Of a stretch of DNA of 64,000 bases, positions 47,969 to 59,617 are shown piece after piece (position 1 is the first letter of the stretch; every line of letters begins with the position of its first letter). A program made the position numbers and the translations under genes. Where the stretch lies: positions 5,383,655 through 5,447,654 of the forward strand of contig NC_090615.1 of assembly GCF_004359215.1 (NCBI RefSeq), in the 5' to 3' direction. This DNA is from Bremia lactucae (Eukaryota; Oomycota; Peronosporomycetes; Peronosporales; Peronosporaceae). The notes under the pieces are model-generated. The model did not search any database. It was not told the DNA's origin and saw nothing but the letters and a program-made list of their open reading frames with translations.

Positions 47969-48834
47969 ATGGCCCGCTTTGACTCGACCGGTAAATTCTT
48001 TATCGATCTCAAGTACTTGTCCACGAGGCAGTGGTCACTGCTTCATGACACAGTACTTCGAGCCCGGTTTGAGCTCGATCTCATGTCGAGTGCCTTTGTC
48101 TTTAAGCAACTCGCATGGAACTGTTTCAGGGAATACGTCCCTGAATTCCACCAAATCCTGGTATAAAGGATTTGTCTAAAGTGGCTTCCAGGATTGAGTA
48201 GTATATCTCTCAATCCGAGTCTTCGCATCGAGGATACTTTCGTCCATCGATGAGCTGCTGAGAATCCGTTTGTTCTCCGAAAAAATTACCGCTGACCGAG
48301 CATCGGTTACGTAGTCGTCCTCTGTGACGAGTACGCAGATCTGCTTGATTCTACCACTATGCAGATATCTCAAGAACCGCTTGGGCTCTAGGGTTGATAG
48401 TTGAGTTATCTCCGAAGTTAACTTCGGAGGCGCATACAGATCAAGAGTATAAGCGCCTACTCTTGAACCATTATTAACCAAGATATTTAATATTTTGGTT
48501 TCTTCCTGGGATTTATCCGCAGGCTGCCGAGGGACCAATCTTTCGGGATGTTGAAGTCTGGTCACTTCAGAATTAAATATTTAAGGAGACTTCTCCTCAC
48601 GTACGTGGGGACTTATTCCATCATTGTCTTCCGATTGTGATTGGGCCGAGTTCTCTACTCGACCTAGGATCATCGTGCTGTCCAATTTGGACAACCGATA
48701 TCGTACTTGAATCTCGCCCGTTAGGCGTGCATTCATGTCTCTTCACTCGACTTATTCGAATGATGGACCTTCGGCACTGCCGTCGACAGCTGACTCCACA
48801 GTGTGATTAGTAATCACACTGTGATCTTGTGCAG

Positions 48835-49490
48835 TTAAATAACGACCGTACCACAAGTGACGCCATCGCACTCACTCGTAGTACATCCACACGCTTGTGG
48901 ACGCTCCAAGACGTTCATCAGATGGCCATCTGATGAACAAGTGGCAGGCATCTTTACACATCGATGCTGCCAGCTGATCCTTGGCTTGTATTTTCTGAGC
49001 CAAAGTAAGCCTAGGATGACATCAAATTTGTCATCCAAATACAGTACGATGAAATCATCATCCTACTGTAAATCTTATAACGTGTAGTGAGATTTCATTA
49101 CGCGTTTCATTACTGTTACCGATGCGCCTGAGCTTCTTAACCTTCGATAATGCAATTGACCACAGTGTATTTGCCCTCGTCCGACAGCGATTGTATCTTC
49201 GCTTTCGCTTGTAATTTGAACAGCAAGGCATCCCGCTCTCAACATTACAGAAGTCAATGAGCTCGGGAATTCTCGTCTCTCGTCGTCACGTCGACGACAG
49301 AGCCCGAATGGACGAAAGCCTTTTCAGGATGAAATCTTCCTGCTCCGCTTTAGAGATCGCGTGATCAAAAGTCTCCAATCCAGGTGAACGAGGTGGGATC
49401 TGACGGACCATCCGCAAGATCTTTAATGACAACGGTATCCTGCGCCATTTCTTTAATGGGTCACACATGATACATCTCACAAGACATCGC
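48835..49490 (-). pseudogene. Gypsy gag end and protease remains
   Basis: The gag piece DHAISKAEQEDFILKRLSS is at 49480-49286, and the protease-region block LDDKFDVILGLLWLRKYKPR at 49038-48835. Much between them is lost or frameshifted. The same protein family appears on the plus strand at 50600-51560. Confidence 0.75.
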
Positions 49491-49997
49491 GTGTGCTAAG
49501 CGAAACTGTGCATGTCACACTTGCCCTGCTTCAAATCCAAGAGCTCTGCGCGCCTAATTTCACTTTAGTCGCATCATCCTCGATGCAACGAGCTCCAATG
49601 GCATCGTCAAGTTCGCCAAACCATCGCATCAAGGAGCCGCATTCATATGCTTTGAAAAAGGATATATATAAAAAGCTTTTTGGTCGGCGTGCATGCGTCA
49701 TTCGGCAGCACATCTGAATGCTGCTGTCCTGATAGTTCTTGCTGTTGAGCACCTTGTTATCTCAACAGCCCTGCCTGTTCAGAGCCTTGCTGGTAAAGCT
49801 GCATTCCCTTTTTCCGGGTCACATCGCATTTATGGTAAATGAACTCGGCGATGGCCGTATATCGATTGTCTCTTTGCAGTGCGACAACATTGCGCTAACG
49901 GCTGGCCCGCCTACGTGGAACCCACTCGCTCGACTGCGTTCCATTCACGGTCACCCAAGCGGGGGTATGCACGCGTAGCGTGGAAGCCTTCACGCGA

Positions 49998-50090
49998 GGG
50001 GGGCGTGAAAGCTCCATTCCTCTTCTTTTAACATTACGTGTTATGCGGGGGCGTGAAAGTCCCATTCTTCTTATTTTAACAATTCCCTAT
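49998..50090. repeat. Two tandem copies of a 45-48-bp unit
   Basis: GGGGGCGTGAAAG...CCATTC.TCTTCTTTTAACA appears twice in a row with a few differences. No association with a gene. Confidence 0.75.
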
Positions 50091-50599
50091 ACGTGGTTGT
50101 TAAAACAACGAAGTGTTACCTGGTGAACGAGGCCCTTTTCCTCAGTACTAGCTAACCTACACTGAAAACAGTGAAGGCAAGGTGCCGTCGAATACTTAAC
50201 ATACACGACGTCCAGAGGAATGTTTTAAGGTTGCTAAACGTGGCTTGGCAAAAAACTGAAGGTAAATACTGAGAAAGACTTAGTATAGGAAAAGGTAAAA
50301 TTGTATTAAACGTATTAAGTCCCTTCGTACTAATTCTTTTCAATCTCCCGACTAAACATATTTATCTTTTAAGATGACATCGTATTTCTTCTACATTATC
50401 CCTTTATAAATAATATTTTTTTTGTAAAGAGCTACTGTAAGATCAATAGTATGATTAGTGGAAGCAAATGATTTGCATAACGGCCTGTGTATGTACATAT
50501 TTTTATTGTCCAACAAGTATTATCTCAAGCTGGTGAGACACAGTTAAGTTTGGCAGGTCGTGCCAAAACTTGGGCACTAGGCCTTAAATTGTGCGATTC

Positions 50600-51560
50600 A
50601 TAGTCTTTATATCGCTAGAGGCTTTTTAAGCCCGGCTCAAAAAGACGCTCGAACCGCATAGGGCTGAGTTCAGAGCTCGATCAGAGCTTCTGACTCTCAA
50701 ACAAGGCAAGCGTGATGTTCGCGCTTATGCCCAGCCCATACGGCTCTTAGCGAGTTGTATCACGATCACACGTTGGTGTTCATGCAAGGTCTTAAGGATG
50801 GTCCCGTAAAGACCCATTTTTTTCTACTTGGAACTCGATGCGCTTGAAGAAGCAATATTCGTTGCGGAACAGGAGGACTTTAGCTTAAAAAAAGGCTCAA
50901 GCTAGATCGTCATCATATTGTTCTCCAAGATGACACGAACTGGGAGGTCCAGAACCTATGGACCTCTCTTTTTTCAAAAGCGTGAAACATCGCTTTTCGA
51001 AAAACAAGCGATTGCAGAAATGCAATCGCCGTCAAAAGTTAGGACACTACGCTCATGAGTGTAGTGCTCTACGCCCAGTACCGAGAGGTACTGAACGTAA
51101 TGATGGACCGAATGCCAAAAAGGGCAACGGTCGCAGGCTCGACGTTGTTGCGAAATCGCCACAGCGAGGCGACCACAAAAAATCGGTCGGTGTCAGAGGG
51201 GGAATGAAACGCCGTACTGATCCAGCAACCTCAAAAGAATTTCCAACTCTCTTGACTAAAGTTGCTCCAGACACACAATCATTGTGTCATTGCACCTGGT
51301 GATGAGGTATCCCATATCATCTTGTAATTTAAAAGTGACAAATGATTTGTCACTTAGAGCCCTGGTGGAGTGTGGAGCGTCGAATAACTTTAATCGGCGC
51401 CAGTCGCTAGAAAGTCTTAGGCTCAAATATGTTGAGCGCGACATAACTCTAACGGGGATGTCGGTGCGTCTTGCGAAGTCAGCCGTGAAACTGAGCCTCA
51501 GAGGTTGGGAAAGCCAAGTCACACATGTCACTCAGACGTCCACCATCCACCAGAATGCGC
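50600..51560 (+). pseudogene. Gypsy gag-protease fragment
   Basis: Plus-strand remains of gag (TLKQGKRDVRAYAQPIRLLA, then LEEAIFVAEQEDFSL), a zinc knuckle with its second cysteine changed to arginine (CNRRQKLGHYAHEC), and the start of the protease (LRALVECGASNNF, where the family has D in place of E). Frameshifts and stops throughout. Opposite in orientation to the element at 43-49.5 kb. Confidence 0.8.
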
Positions 51561-53616
51561 ACCCAGATGCATGATGATGTAGGCCGCTGCTTTTAGATCG
51601 GGATGCTAAGCAGCCTTTTCTCATCAAGTGCAAACCGGCCGATAATGTTGCGAAGGAGTCTCTGACGTGAATCGACCTACCCTGACATGTTTTTCGCAAT
51701 GGCTATTCACCGTCTGGTAACTAAAGACGCTTAAGTCCATCACGAGCTGCAAAAGTCATCATGAGTTAAACATGAGCTGACGGATGCCATTATTAGAAAG
51801 CCGGCCAATTTCAATGAATTCTGCATTGATATTCTAGATTTCCTCCTTCCCAGCAACAATCGGCATCCGTGCCTTAAACCTGCCGTTGCTCCAAGAAAAA
51901 CCGACGGTACACAGTGAAATCCTGCCGCCCATGCCATTAATGCATATTCTTTTAGCCACTGTGCGGTACTTAATGTCAGTTGAGTGAAGCCAGCGTGTCG
52001 TAGTTCTCTGAGTTGTAGGAGATAGGGCGTATACAAGTTGCGGAAGGATATTCTGTTGACATCTGCTGTCAGAGCTGATACTTTAACCTTCAACTTGTTT
52101 GCTCAACAAAATCTCAACAGTAGAAGCAGTCCCCATCCTGCAGATAGCTTTGCTGTTTTGAGTATTTTCTCCTCAGCGACAGAACGCAGTTCTGCGTCCT
52201 ACAGGCAGAGTGTGGATCAATCACGCAGAGAGCGCGCATATACAGCACCTTGCGCTATCAGTGTGCTAGCTACTATCTGCGCATATCAAGATTTCACCAG
52301 CCGAAGATAAGGAAGAGCTACAAGCCGCCGGTTTTGCTTGGCTTTGCCAGTCTTTGTTATGTGTTAATGATTGTTATCAGTGGCACCTTGGTCCAGATTG
52401 CACCAACCTCGTCATCACCCCCCTCGTCATCACCCTCATCTGGAACTCCAGATTTTTGCAAAACTGGTCCTGCAACAGCAAGTATTTGGTCAAAAGATTA
52501 CTGATAACAGGAGCTTTCCTTCGTTCGGCTTTTTCCGTCTTTGAGTTCGAGGCGCACCACCTATATATATTGAATAGGTCTGTTATGCTTTCGATATGTT
52601 AATGGTAGGATTATAACAGCTGCTTGATAGGCTCTTTCATTATTGCTTTAACATATGGAAAGTCCAGATTTTTCTCATCCACTGCCCTCCAAACGTCCAG
52701 GTATTTCTTAAGAGCCGCTGCTAGTAGAATCGTGAATGCATGAGCTGTCATCGGCGTTGGCGCGCTTGACCTCTATCATCTTCTGCTTCTGTCTTTTAGC
52801 TTTGTTACGCGAGGCATAATTGAGCAGCTTATGTCACCGGCGAATTGATAAATTACTGTTTGAAATAGGTGAGTGATTCAGTGATGATGACTGAGCTTGG
52901 ACAGGTCAGGTACGCATGCCATACAGTATATTCTGAGCCAATCAGCACGGCCAAATTTGTAAGGTGTAAAGATCTTAAAATTTGCCAATCAAAATCAGGA
53001 TTTGCTGGTTTTAAGTATCAAGCGCTTTATATTCATCCTCATTCATAGAAACAGGTCAGTGCGTGAGCGCTATCCAGTTCAAGAATGAAGACTTATGAAC
53101 CTCCACGCCTTTCAGTGGACAACGCATGAGAATTTTGACCTGCAGATGAAGCCCGCACCGTCATACCAAGATATAATTGGCGGATCGATATCAACATCGC
53201 TACTCCAGGTAGCTCGCAAAGAAAGTTGACAATTGTAAAAGGCCGTTAGGTTTTAAGTGTTCAGGTGATAGTAGTAGCGTTTTAACTCGTGACTTTAATA
53301 TAACTTTACTGCTAGCCGGTTTGTCGTGAGGGAATATTATATCACAATAAATTAATTGGGCTGTCGATACTTTAAAAATTAAAACAAATTGAATTTTTAA
53401 TTTACAGGGCGAACAATCGCGGTCTAAAGACGCAGCCGAATGGCCAATACACATTATGCTTCACCTGTGATTGGCTAATACACATTATGTTTCGGCTAAT
53501 TCATACACTATATTTTAACCAGCAATCTCCATTTTGAATCATGTTTATATATTGTAGCGTAGAGAAAAAAAATGGGCCCTCAATCAACTTCGTGGCAGTT
53601 TTGCGCTGTCGATTCT
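51561..53616. other. No gene recognised
   Basis: Short frames only. The first 150 bp continue the decayed protease. The rest is probably old transposon sequence. Confidence 0.5.
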
Positions 53617-53716
53617 NNNNNNNNNNNNNNNNNNNNNNNNNNNNNNNNNNNNNNNNNNNNNNNNNNNNNNNNNNNNNNNNNNNNNNNNNNNNNNNNNNNN
53701 NNNNNNNNNNNNNNNN
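53617..53716. other. Assembly gap (100 N)
   Basis: Placeholder N run within retroelement sequence. Confidence 0.99.
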
Positions 53717-54198
53717 TTTTTGTCTTTCTTTTTTGCTCCAGGTATTATCCTCTTTGTTGTTGGTTTCTCCTTGTGTCCGTTGTTGAATTTGTCCGCATGT
53801 GGTTGCTCTGAGTTGAGCTTTTCCTCCTTCAGTGCGACTCCTTGTTCGTCCCGTGTTGGCTTGTTGGGAGCAGTGATTGGCTGTCAAAGTTAACGTCCAT
53901 CGCTGGTGCTTCCGGTTGTCGGTCTTCCGTTGTAAGAGCTTTAAGCACGTCTTATGCCGTCATGAAGGTTGCTATTTCTACCTTGTGGCCCTGTGCCTCG
54001 TGTTGATTTAGACAGTTTTTCGTTGCCATGTCCTCTTTCTTGACATTGCAGACACGTGCGTAGTGACCTACTCCTTCGCATGCCAGACACGGAGCTTGTC
54101 TTTGACGTGAGACATGGTGAGCCAAGGTGTACTGTTGCCTTTAGCTGATTCGGTGAATGTTCACCAATTTCAGCGGGAAGGTTGCCAATAGGAAATAC
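53717..54198 (-). pseudogene. LTR-retrotransposon gag fragment with zinc knuckle
   Basis: Minus-strand text contains CLACEGVGHYARVC (C-x2-C-x4-H-x4-C), then a Gln/Thr/Lys-rich tail running into the gap. It begins just inside the LTR at 54199-54574, so that LTR would be its 5' LTR on the minus strand. Confidence 0.65.
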
Positions 54199-54574
54199 TG
54201 TAACGGGCTAAAGTTGCCCTAATGTTACACAGTCCACGTTAAGTACATTTGGTGTACTCAAGGGGATAGTCAATTACTAAGTAATAGTAATTAGACCCAA
54301 CACTCGGGAGTGGTGCACATTTGTGACCAACCCTTGTGGATGTGATGCACATGGGTGCATTCACATTAGGAGGGATGACGCCCAGCGTCATCCGTTAAGC
54401 GAGGTATCTATAAAGATGCGCTCGCAATAAATATTAAATGATATCTATAGAGATATCATTTGAATTGGTAAAAATAGGTATTTGTATTTAATTCTATTAA
54501 ATATAAATCAGTCTGAAAATTACTACCTTCTTGGTAAGTGCGCACGAGGAGACGGATTTACCGCTCCCGTGACG
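54199..54574 (-). repeat. Probable LTR (about 376 bp) of a second family
   Basis: Begins TGTAACGGGCTAAAGTTGCC and ends CCGCTCCCGTGACG, so its ends form short inverted repeats like those of the other LTR family. The internal sequence differs from 12550-12982. The right boundary is an estimate. Confidence 0.55.
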
Positions 54575-54703
54575 ACACTTAACCAAAGTGCATAGTGCGT
54601 TGTGTGAGGTCGCTAACGCGCCCACCACAACTACCTCACTGCACGCAAGAGAAGCTGGTCAAACCGCTTCCTCGCTGTGCTAGGATGTGTGTCTAAGTAG
54701 TGC

Positions 54704-55700
54704 GTGGCCGCATTACGACGTGCCCGCCTACACCGCAGCTCTAATGGCTTCTTCATGTTGGAAAATGGTGTTTTACATGCTGAAAATACCGCCAGGTCAC
54801 AAGCCATCAAGAAACTGTCTCTATTCAGGATTGACTTTCATTTGTATATTTTGGTGTGTTGCAGGGAACAGAAGCCGGAGGGTGAGCATACCATTTTGCA
54901 GGAGCAAGTAGCAACCGCAAATCAGGGTGGTACACAGATAATGTTGGCAACAAACTTACTCCTTAAAAACACTTCTGTGGAGACCTTGCTAGCGTCGTTT
55001 TGAAAGGTTATGAGCCCAATGGCGGGTGAGGAAGTGTTTAGGGGCGCAATACCCGATTACGCTGGGAATGCGTATGGGAAGAAGCGCAAGTAGCTGCTCG
55101 CGAAAGGGGCGTCACTGAGGAAGAGTACTTGGGTGCTCGCGAAAAGGGTATGCCAAGTGTTGAAGCCTTACCAGGCTGCGACATTGCCGCAGAGCTGGCT
55201 AGGATTTCTTCGCGTTTGGACTCTATGAATAAAGAGCGTCAGGGACCAGGACAGTACCATGCTGAGACCAAGGTTTACCACCTCGTAATTTGTATGCAGG
55301 TGGATTTGGGTCATGACGCAGGCCCCACAAAAGTGGACCTTTGAGTTGGTAGACAGACATCAAGTTTTTCGCTACAAAAGTGGAGTACATGGTCCAGGTG
55401 CGCGCGCGTGGCGAGAGCAGGCTCAAGCGAATTACCAGCAGCAGCTCGCGTATGAACGCCAGCGTATGCAGCCCCAGTCTTGGCATGAGTTGCATCAAGG
55501 AGTTGCTGAGTTGCACCAATGGGCAGAGGGGCGTCGAGAAGAGTTACGGCGCAGGAGCAAGGAGCAACTGCAGATCAGGGTGGCAGTAGGTATGACACAG
55601 ATAATGTTGGTAATAAACTTATTCTTTAAAAACACTTCTTTGGAGACCTTCCTAGCTTTCTATTTAAAAGTTCACCATCCTCAAGTGCGATTCACGTAGT
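54704..55700 (+). pseudogene. Decayed retroelement-like ORF with an internal direct repeat
   Basis: Two approximately 105-bp blocks, 54901-55005 and 55554-55665, are direct repeats (both encode TQIML..NL..KNTS.ETFLA-like text). Between them lie Gln/Glu/Arg-rich frames (QANYQQQLAYERQRMQPQS). No domain recognised. The duplicated blocks suggest local duplication of a gag-like protein. Confidence 0.4.
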
Positions 55701-56293
55701 TCCAGGAGGCTTATAATAACATTTTTCAGGAAGGTGGATAATTGACGGTAGATTTCAATGTTGCTAGTCGTGCGCGGAGAATTCAATGTTGCTGTTTGTG
55801 CACGGAGATTTCGACGTTGATGTATTAAATGAAATGTGATGAGCTGTAAACACGACATTTGATTGGCTAAAACTGAATTGAGTGAGTTTAGGAAAAGCGA
55901 GGGTGAGTTTACGAATTCCCTAAATATACTCCATCGTAAGCGTCGAGCATCGTTTTGTTTTGCTTAAGCATACACGATATCACGCGGCTCGGGAGCGTAA
56001 GGGAAAATGTCCTTCGACTATGAAATTGCTATAGTACTGGTGCCCTGCACGCCTAGGTTGCCTATCTCAACAAATGTGATGTAACTTTCTAGCTATTTCC
56101 AATTATTCGCATAAAATAATTCGAAGCACTTGGCAATTGCCAAGCTGTTTATTCATCAAAAAAATAAATTAAGGCCGCGCGCTTTCGAAGTACGAGCCAA
56201 TAGTTTACTTTTACTTAAGAAAATCAAAAAATAAAAACGAAAAAAAAAACAATAGAATTGCAAGTAAAAGTAACTTTTCTTGTCCCAATTTAC

Positions 56294-56347
56294 ATGGCAG
56301 AATTGACTTGGTGCCGACCCCCATCACCACCAAGTCAATTCTGCCAT
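56294..56347. repeat. Perfect 20-bp inverted repeat with 14-bp spacer
   Basis: Arms 56294-56313 and 56328-56347 are exact reverse complements. The right arm is the end of the CBS pseudogene coding sequence; the left arm is a fold-back of it. Confidence 0.95.
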
Positions 56348-57117
56348 CGCATTGGTTAAAAATCTCTTCTGCGGTACCGTCATAATGGGCGAGCGGATTG
56401 GAAGGGTTTTTGTATTAATCAAAAATATGCGAGTTGGAAAATGCAGCCTGCAGACACTTAGCGATGCCAATGTGGCTCTTTGGCGAGTCTTACGGAGCCT
56501 CTGTCGGGGTACCAATGATTTTCGCACCTAAAGCTTTAAGAACGTCTACTTTCTCGAGGCTCGTTTATTTCTATACGCGTTGGGGGATAATGAGACGGAT
56601 TGCAAGAAGACTTGAGATAGTTTCGGACTTACCTGGCAGCGTAATGATGCAGTGGTAGCCCTTTATAGCAGATGCAAGCGCCAAGCCAATAGCTTTAGTA
56701 GAATCTTCATTAGCATCGCTAAGTAGGATTTTTTGAAAAGATAATTATACGCATCAGTGTTGTCTGACTTTGGCTCGATTAGCGTGTCGCCAGACTTGAT
56801 ACGACCCGAAGTTTCAGCATCTTCTATCATACGCTTGCCTACGCGATCTGTGGTAGATCCACCGGCGTTAAAGAACTCGCACTTTGCAAGCAATTCGCAT
56901 TGTAAATGTGCCTTTTGCCAATGCTGTGGATGGGAATAATGGGCGTCTGGCCGACCGCTGCCTGGAGATGAAGTGCGCAAGTCAGCAAATGAAAACGATT
57001 CATCGCCACTCTTACGATAAAAAAACGAGTACCATAAATCACCATAATGTTGCTGTCGACGTCGAAGAGAACTTTCGACTCCATTAGTACATTCGCGACA
57101 CAATCTTGCAACCTCAT
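56308..57117 (-). pseudogene. Truncated cystathionine beta-synthase pseudogene
   Basis: A first exon (57117 to about 57043) joins, at an acceptor near 56960, [13 protein letters not shown], then [20 protein letters not shown] (the PLP-lysine region of the family, where the catalytic lysine position should read K in the S-x-K-D-R motif but reads T-T-D-R), then GDTLIEP. After damaged codons it continues [19 protein letters not shown], an intron, VDVLKALGAKIIGTPTEAP, and [13 protein letters not shown]. It stops there, about half-way through the catalytic core. Stops and a frameshift are present. The functional gene must be elsewhere. Confidence 0.88.
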
Positions 57118-57145
57118 TGGTGGGGTGGCACTCTTTCAATCAGAA

Positions 57146-57448
57146 ATGCCACTAAACAAACATTGCGTCCCTCGGAGACCGTATATTTACGTCCGCGCGA
57201 CATTCAGATCACAACAAATTGCTATCCTTCGCGAAGAAACGCTTTTACGTCGTCAGAGCGTTGATTTGCATCGCGTCATTGGGCACTTTCCGTCGTACTT
57301 CTCGCAAGCTTACGAATTACACCCGCTGCATGGCGAAATTCGCCGACTTTATTACTTGGACCACCCTCGACGTTGTGTACGTACATTGACTCGTAGCAGC
57401 AGCTCATCTCCTCTTGAAAGAGAAACGTGGCGCGTGTATTCAAACTGA
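57146..57448 (+). CDS. Hypothetical short protein
   Basis: A 100-residue frame, rich in Arg, Leu and His (RSQQIAILREETLLRRQSVD, YELHPLHGEIRRLYYLDHPR). No family recognised. It starts just outside the CBS pseudogene on the other strand and ends about 190 bp before the MATE gene. It may be a real small gene, a fragment of a rearranged one, or chance. Confidence 0.3.
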   Translation: MPLNKHCVPRRPYIYVRATFRSQQIAILREETLLRRQSVDLHRVIGHFPSYFSQAYELHPLHGEIRRLYYLDHPRRCVRTLTRSSSSSPLERETWRVYSN

Positions 57449-57531
57449 CTCGTTCCCGATCTCGAGTGTTCCTTACTAACATTAATGTCACCGTCTTTTT
57501 TCTATATGTTTAGCTTATCCAAGCAATTGTA

Positions 57532-57551
57532 TCCATTTTCACTTTGTTTTC
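57532..57551 (+). promoter_or_regulatory. Possible oomycete initiator before the MATE gene
   Basis: TCCATTTTCACTTTGTTTTC, about 87 nt before the ATG, resembles the oomycete initiator plus flanking promoter consensus (YCATTYY followed by CAWTTT). By eye only. Confidence 0.35.
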
Positions 57552-57637
57552 TACAAGACGTTACCATCTCGCGTAACCCAATATAACCTGTCACGTTACA
57601 GCGGTTACACACCGAGTACACTCGAAGCCGGACGACG

Positions 57638-59617
57638 ATGGAAAGTATTAGAAATAATACAATCGACGGCGATAGTTCCAGTGGCAGTCCAAAAGACATT
57701 CACAGTTTGATACGAAATCAAAAGTGTTTCCTAAAAGACAAAGGCCTTTGTAACCCCGAACTCGTCGTTAACACGTCGACACTTCAAAGCGAAACGACGT
57801 TTGTGAAGAAGAATGCAATTCGCCGTTTCGACAGCATGTTAAAGAAGAAAATGGCGTTAGCACGCTCTTGTAAAGATGGGAATGGACCCTTGTCATCAAC
57901 TGTAGCAGCTCCCAGTATTGCTGACAAATTGAATCAAGAAAAGTGGCCTGTCAAAGTGTGTAACCCTCGAGCGGGTACAAAGGCACAAAAAAGGTTACAA
58001 ACTGGGTTACAGTGTCAAGGACGCATAAATGCAAGTTTATTCGATATACTAGAAGAATCAGGAGAAGATTCCGAGACATCCAACAGCTCATATAGCTCAT
58101 CAAATAGCTCGGAGCACACGGAAATATTCTGTCAACGGTTTTTATATATATCGTCTGCAAATTCAAAGCAATTAGAAGGGTTTCCATTGCTACTACCGCC
58201 ACATTCTCGTGATTTCAAGTCCGACCTCGAGTCAGGAGCGAGGAATTCGCTTCCAACCATTAAAACAGAAGTTTTTAAGCTCGTAAAGCTTGCAAATCCA
58301 GTCATTTGGACCTACGTACTCGAGTTCTTTCCGTCAATCGTAAGCATGACACTCGTGGGTCACTTGAAGTCGCCCTTAACCAAGCAATATCTCGATGGCG
58401 TGGCACTTTCGACCATGGTTTTGAATCTCACAGCCATTGGTATTGGCTTTGGCTTAGCAACGGCCATGGATACACTCTGCTCGCAAGCTTACGGTGCCAA
58501 GAAAGCAAAAAAGCTGGGGATTTATCTTCAAAGTGGACTCATTGTCCTTGGTGTCACGTATCTTCCTGTATTCCTTTTAAATTGGTACACCGAAGCATTA
58601 CTCGTAGCTATTGGCCAGCCAGCTCAAGTCGCCGCATTTGCAGGTCGTTTTAGCCAGATTTTATTACCAGGGATTCCAGCTTTATACGTCTACGAATTAT
58701 TCAAGAAAGTTTTGCAAGCACAACACGTCGTGTTGCCAATGGTTTATATTGCTGTGATAAGTAACCTCGTCAACGTCTTTCTAGGGGGGTATTTGACTTT
58801 TTACACGTCTTGTGGATTCGATGGCACCGCAATTGCACGTCTCGTCTCGGACCTGGTCCTTCCATTCAGTCTCATTCCGTATTTTTATCAACATCCTTAC
58901 GTTTTAGCCAAATGGTGGCCTGGATGGCATGTACACGAAGCGATGCAACACGTGAGTATTGTATTGGAACTCGGACTTCCAGGTGCCGCAATGTTATTGT
59001 TGGAATGGATGTCGTTTGAAATCATGGCGGCTCTTGTGGGGTTGTTGCCACATAGCATCATGGCAATCACCGTGCATTCCGTACTCGTGAATGTCTCGAC
59101 CTTTGCATTTAATTTTTTTCTTGGCATTTCTGTGGCGGCAAATGTACTTGTGGGGACGTACTTGGGAAGCAACAAGCCGCAACATGCGCGAATGGCATCG
59201 ATGCTTGGCATGGTCCTTGCCGTATTGTTCTCGGTGGTGCTAGCAGTCGTTATCGTTGCGACACGGTACTTGATTCCCGCGATTTTCATTAATGATACCG
59301 TATCGATTGCATCAAGTGGCCACGCAATCCTCTACCTCATGCCGTATCAACTATGTGATGCCCTTAATGCTGTCATGCAAGGCGTGCTTCGCGGGACAGG
59401 ACGACTTTCTCTCGGCGCAACGATCAATTTATTCTCGTACTTTGTACTTGGGCTGCCTCTTGGCACGTATTTTGCATTTTCAATGGGTATGGGCGTCCCG
59501 GGATTCTGGGCTGGGTTGACGATTGGCATCGTTTTTGGCTGTGTTGTGTCATTTGTCAAGATTTGCGAGACGGATTGGAACGGCATGGCTGATGATGCGC
59601 GCGTGCGCACTAGCTGA
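57638..59617 (+). CDS. MATE-family efflux transporter
   Basis: 659 residues, intronless. The first 205 or so are hydrophilic and Ser/Lys-rich (SSSNSSEHTEI), unlike most MATE proteins. Residues about 215-645 hold twelve membrane helices in two MatE repeats: ANPVIWTYVLEFFPSIVSMT, GIGFGLATAMDTLCSQAYGA (the helix 2-3 signature), and in the second half AMLLLEWMSFEIMAALVGLL and AANVLVGTYLGSNKPQHARM. C-terminal AVMQGVLRGTGRL is the usual motif before helix 11. It probably exchanges H+ or Na+ for organic cations or xenobiotics at a membrane. Confidence 0.93.
   Translation: MESIRNNTIDGDSSSGSPKDIHSLIRNQKCFLKDKGLCNPELVVNTSTLQSETTFVKKNAIRRFDSMLKKKMALARSCKDGNGPLSSTVAAPSIADKLNQEKWPVKVCNPRAGTKAQKRLQTGLQCQGRINASLFDILEESGEDSETSNSSYSSSNSSEHTEIFCQRFLYISSANSKQLEGFPLLLPPHSRDFKSDLESGARNSLPTIKTEVFKLVKLANPVIWTYVLEFFPSIVSMTLVGHLKSPLTKQYLDGVALSTMVLNLTAIGIGFGLATAMDTLCSQAYGAKKAKKLGIYLQSGLIVLGVTYLPVFLLNWYTEALLVAIGQPAQVAAFAGRFSQILLPGIPALYVYELFKKVLQAQHVVLPMVYIAVISNLVNVFLGGYLTFYTSCGFDGTAIARLVSDLVLPFSLIPYFYQHPYVLAKWWPGWHVHEAMQHVSIVLELGLPGAAMLLLEWMSFEIMAALVGLLPHSIMAITVHSVLVNVSTFAFNFFLGISVAANVLVGTYLGSNKPQHARMASMLGMVLAVLFSVVLAVVIVATRYLIPAIFINDTVSIASSGHAILYLMPYQLCDALNAVMQGVLRGTGRLSLGATINLFSYFVLGLPLGTYFAFSMGMGVPGFWAGLTIGIVFGCVVSFVKICETDWNGMADDARVRTS

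Larger units (their letters stand above)
43010..49500 (-). mobile_element. Decayed chromodomain Ty3/gypsy element
   Basis: On the minus strand: gag remains (about 49490-49290), protease region (about 49250-48835), RT (47968 into the gap), RNase H/linker (within and after the gap), integrase (about 46220-45690), SH3-like tail (45329-45138), chromodomain (about 44830-44610), then the 3' LTR at 43446. No matching 5' LTR is seen to the right. Stops are scattered throughout, and 847 N hide the middle of pol. The plus strand of 43566-45244 carries a second long reading frame. Confidence 0.85.
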
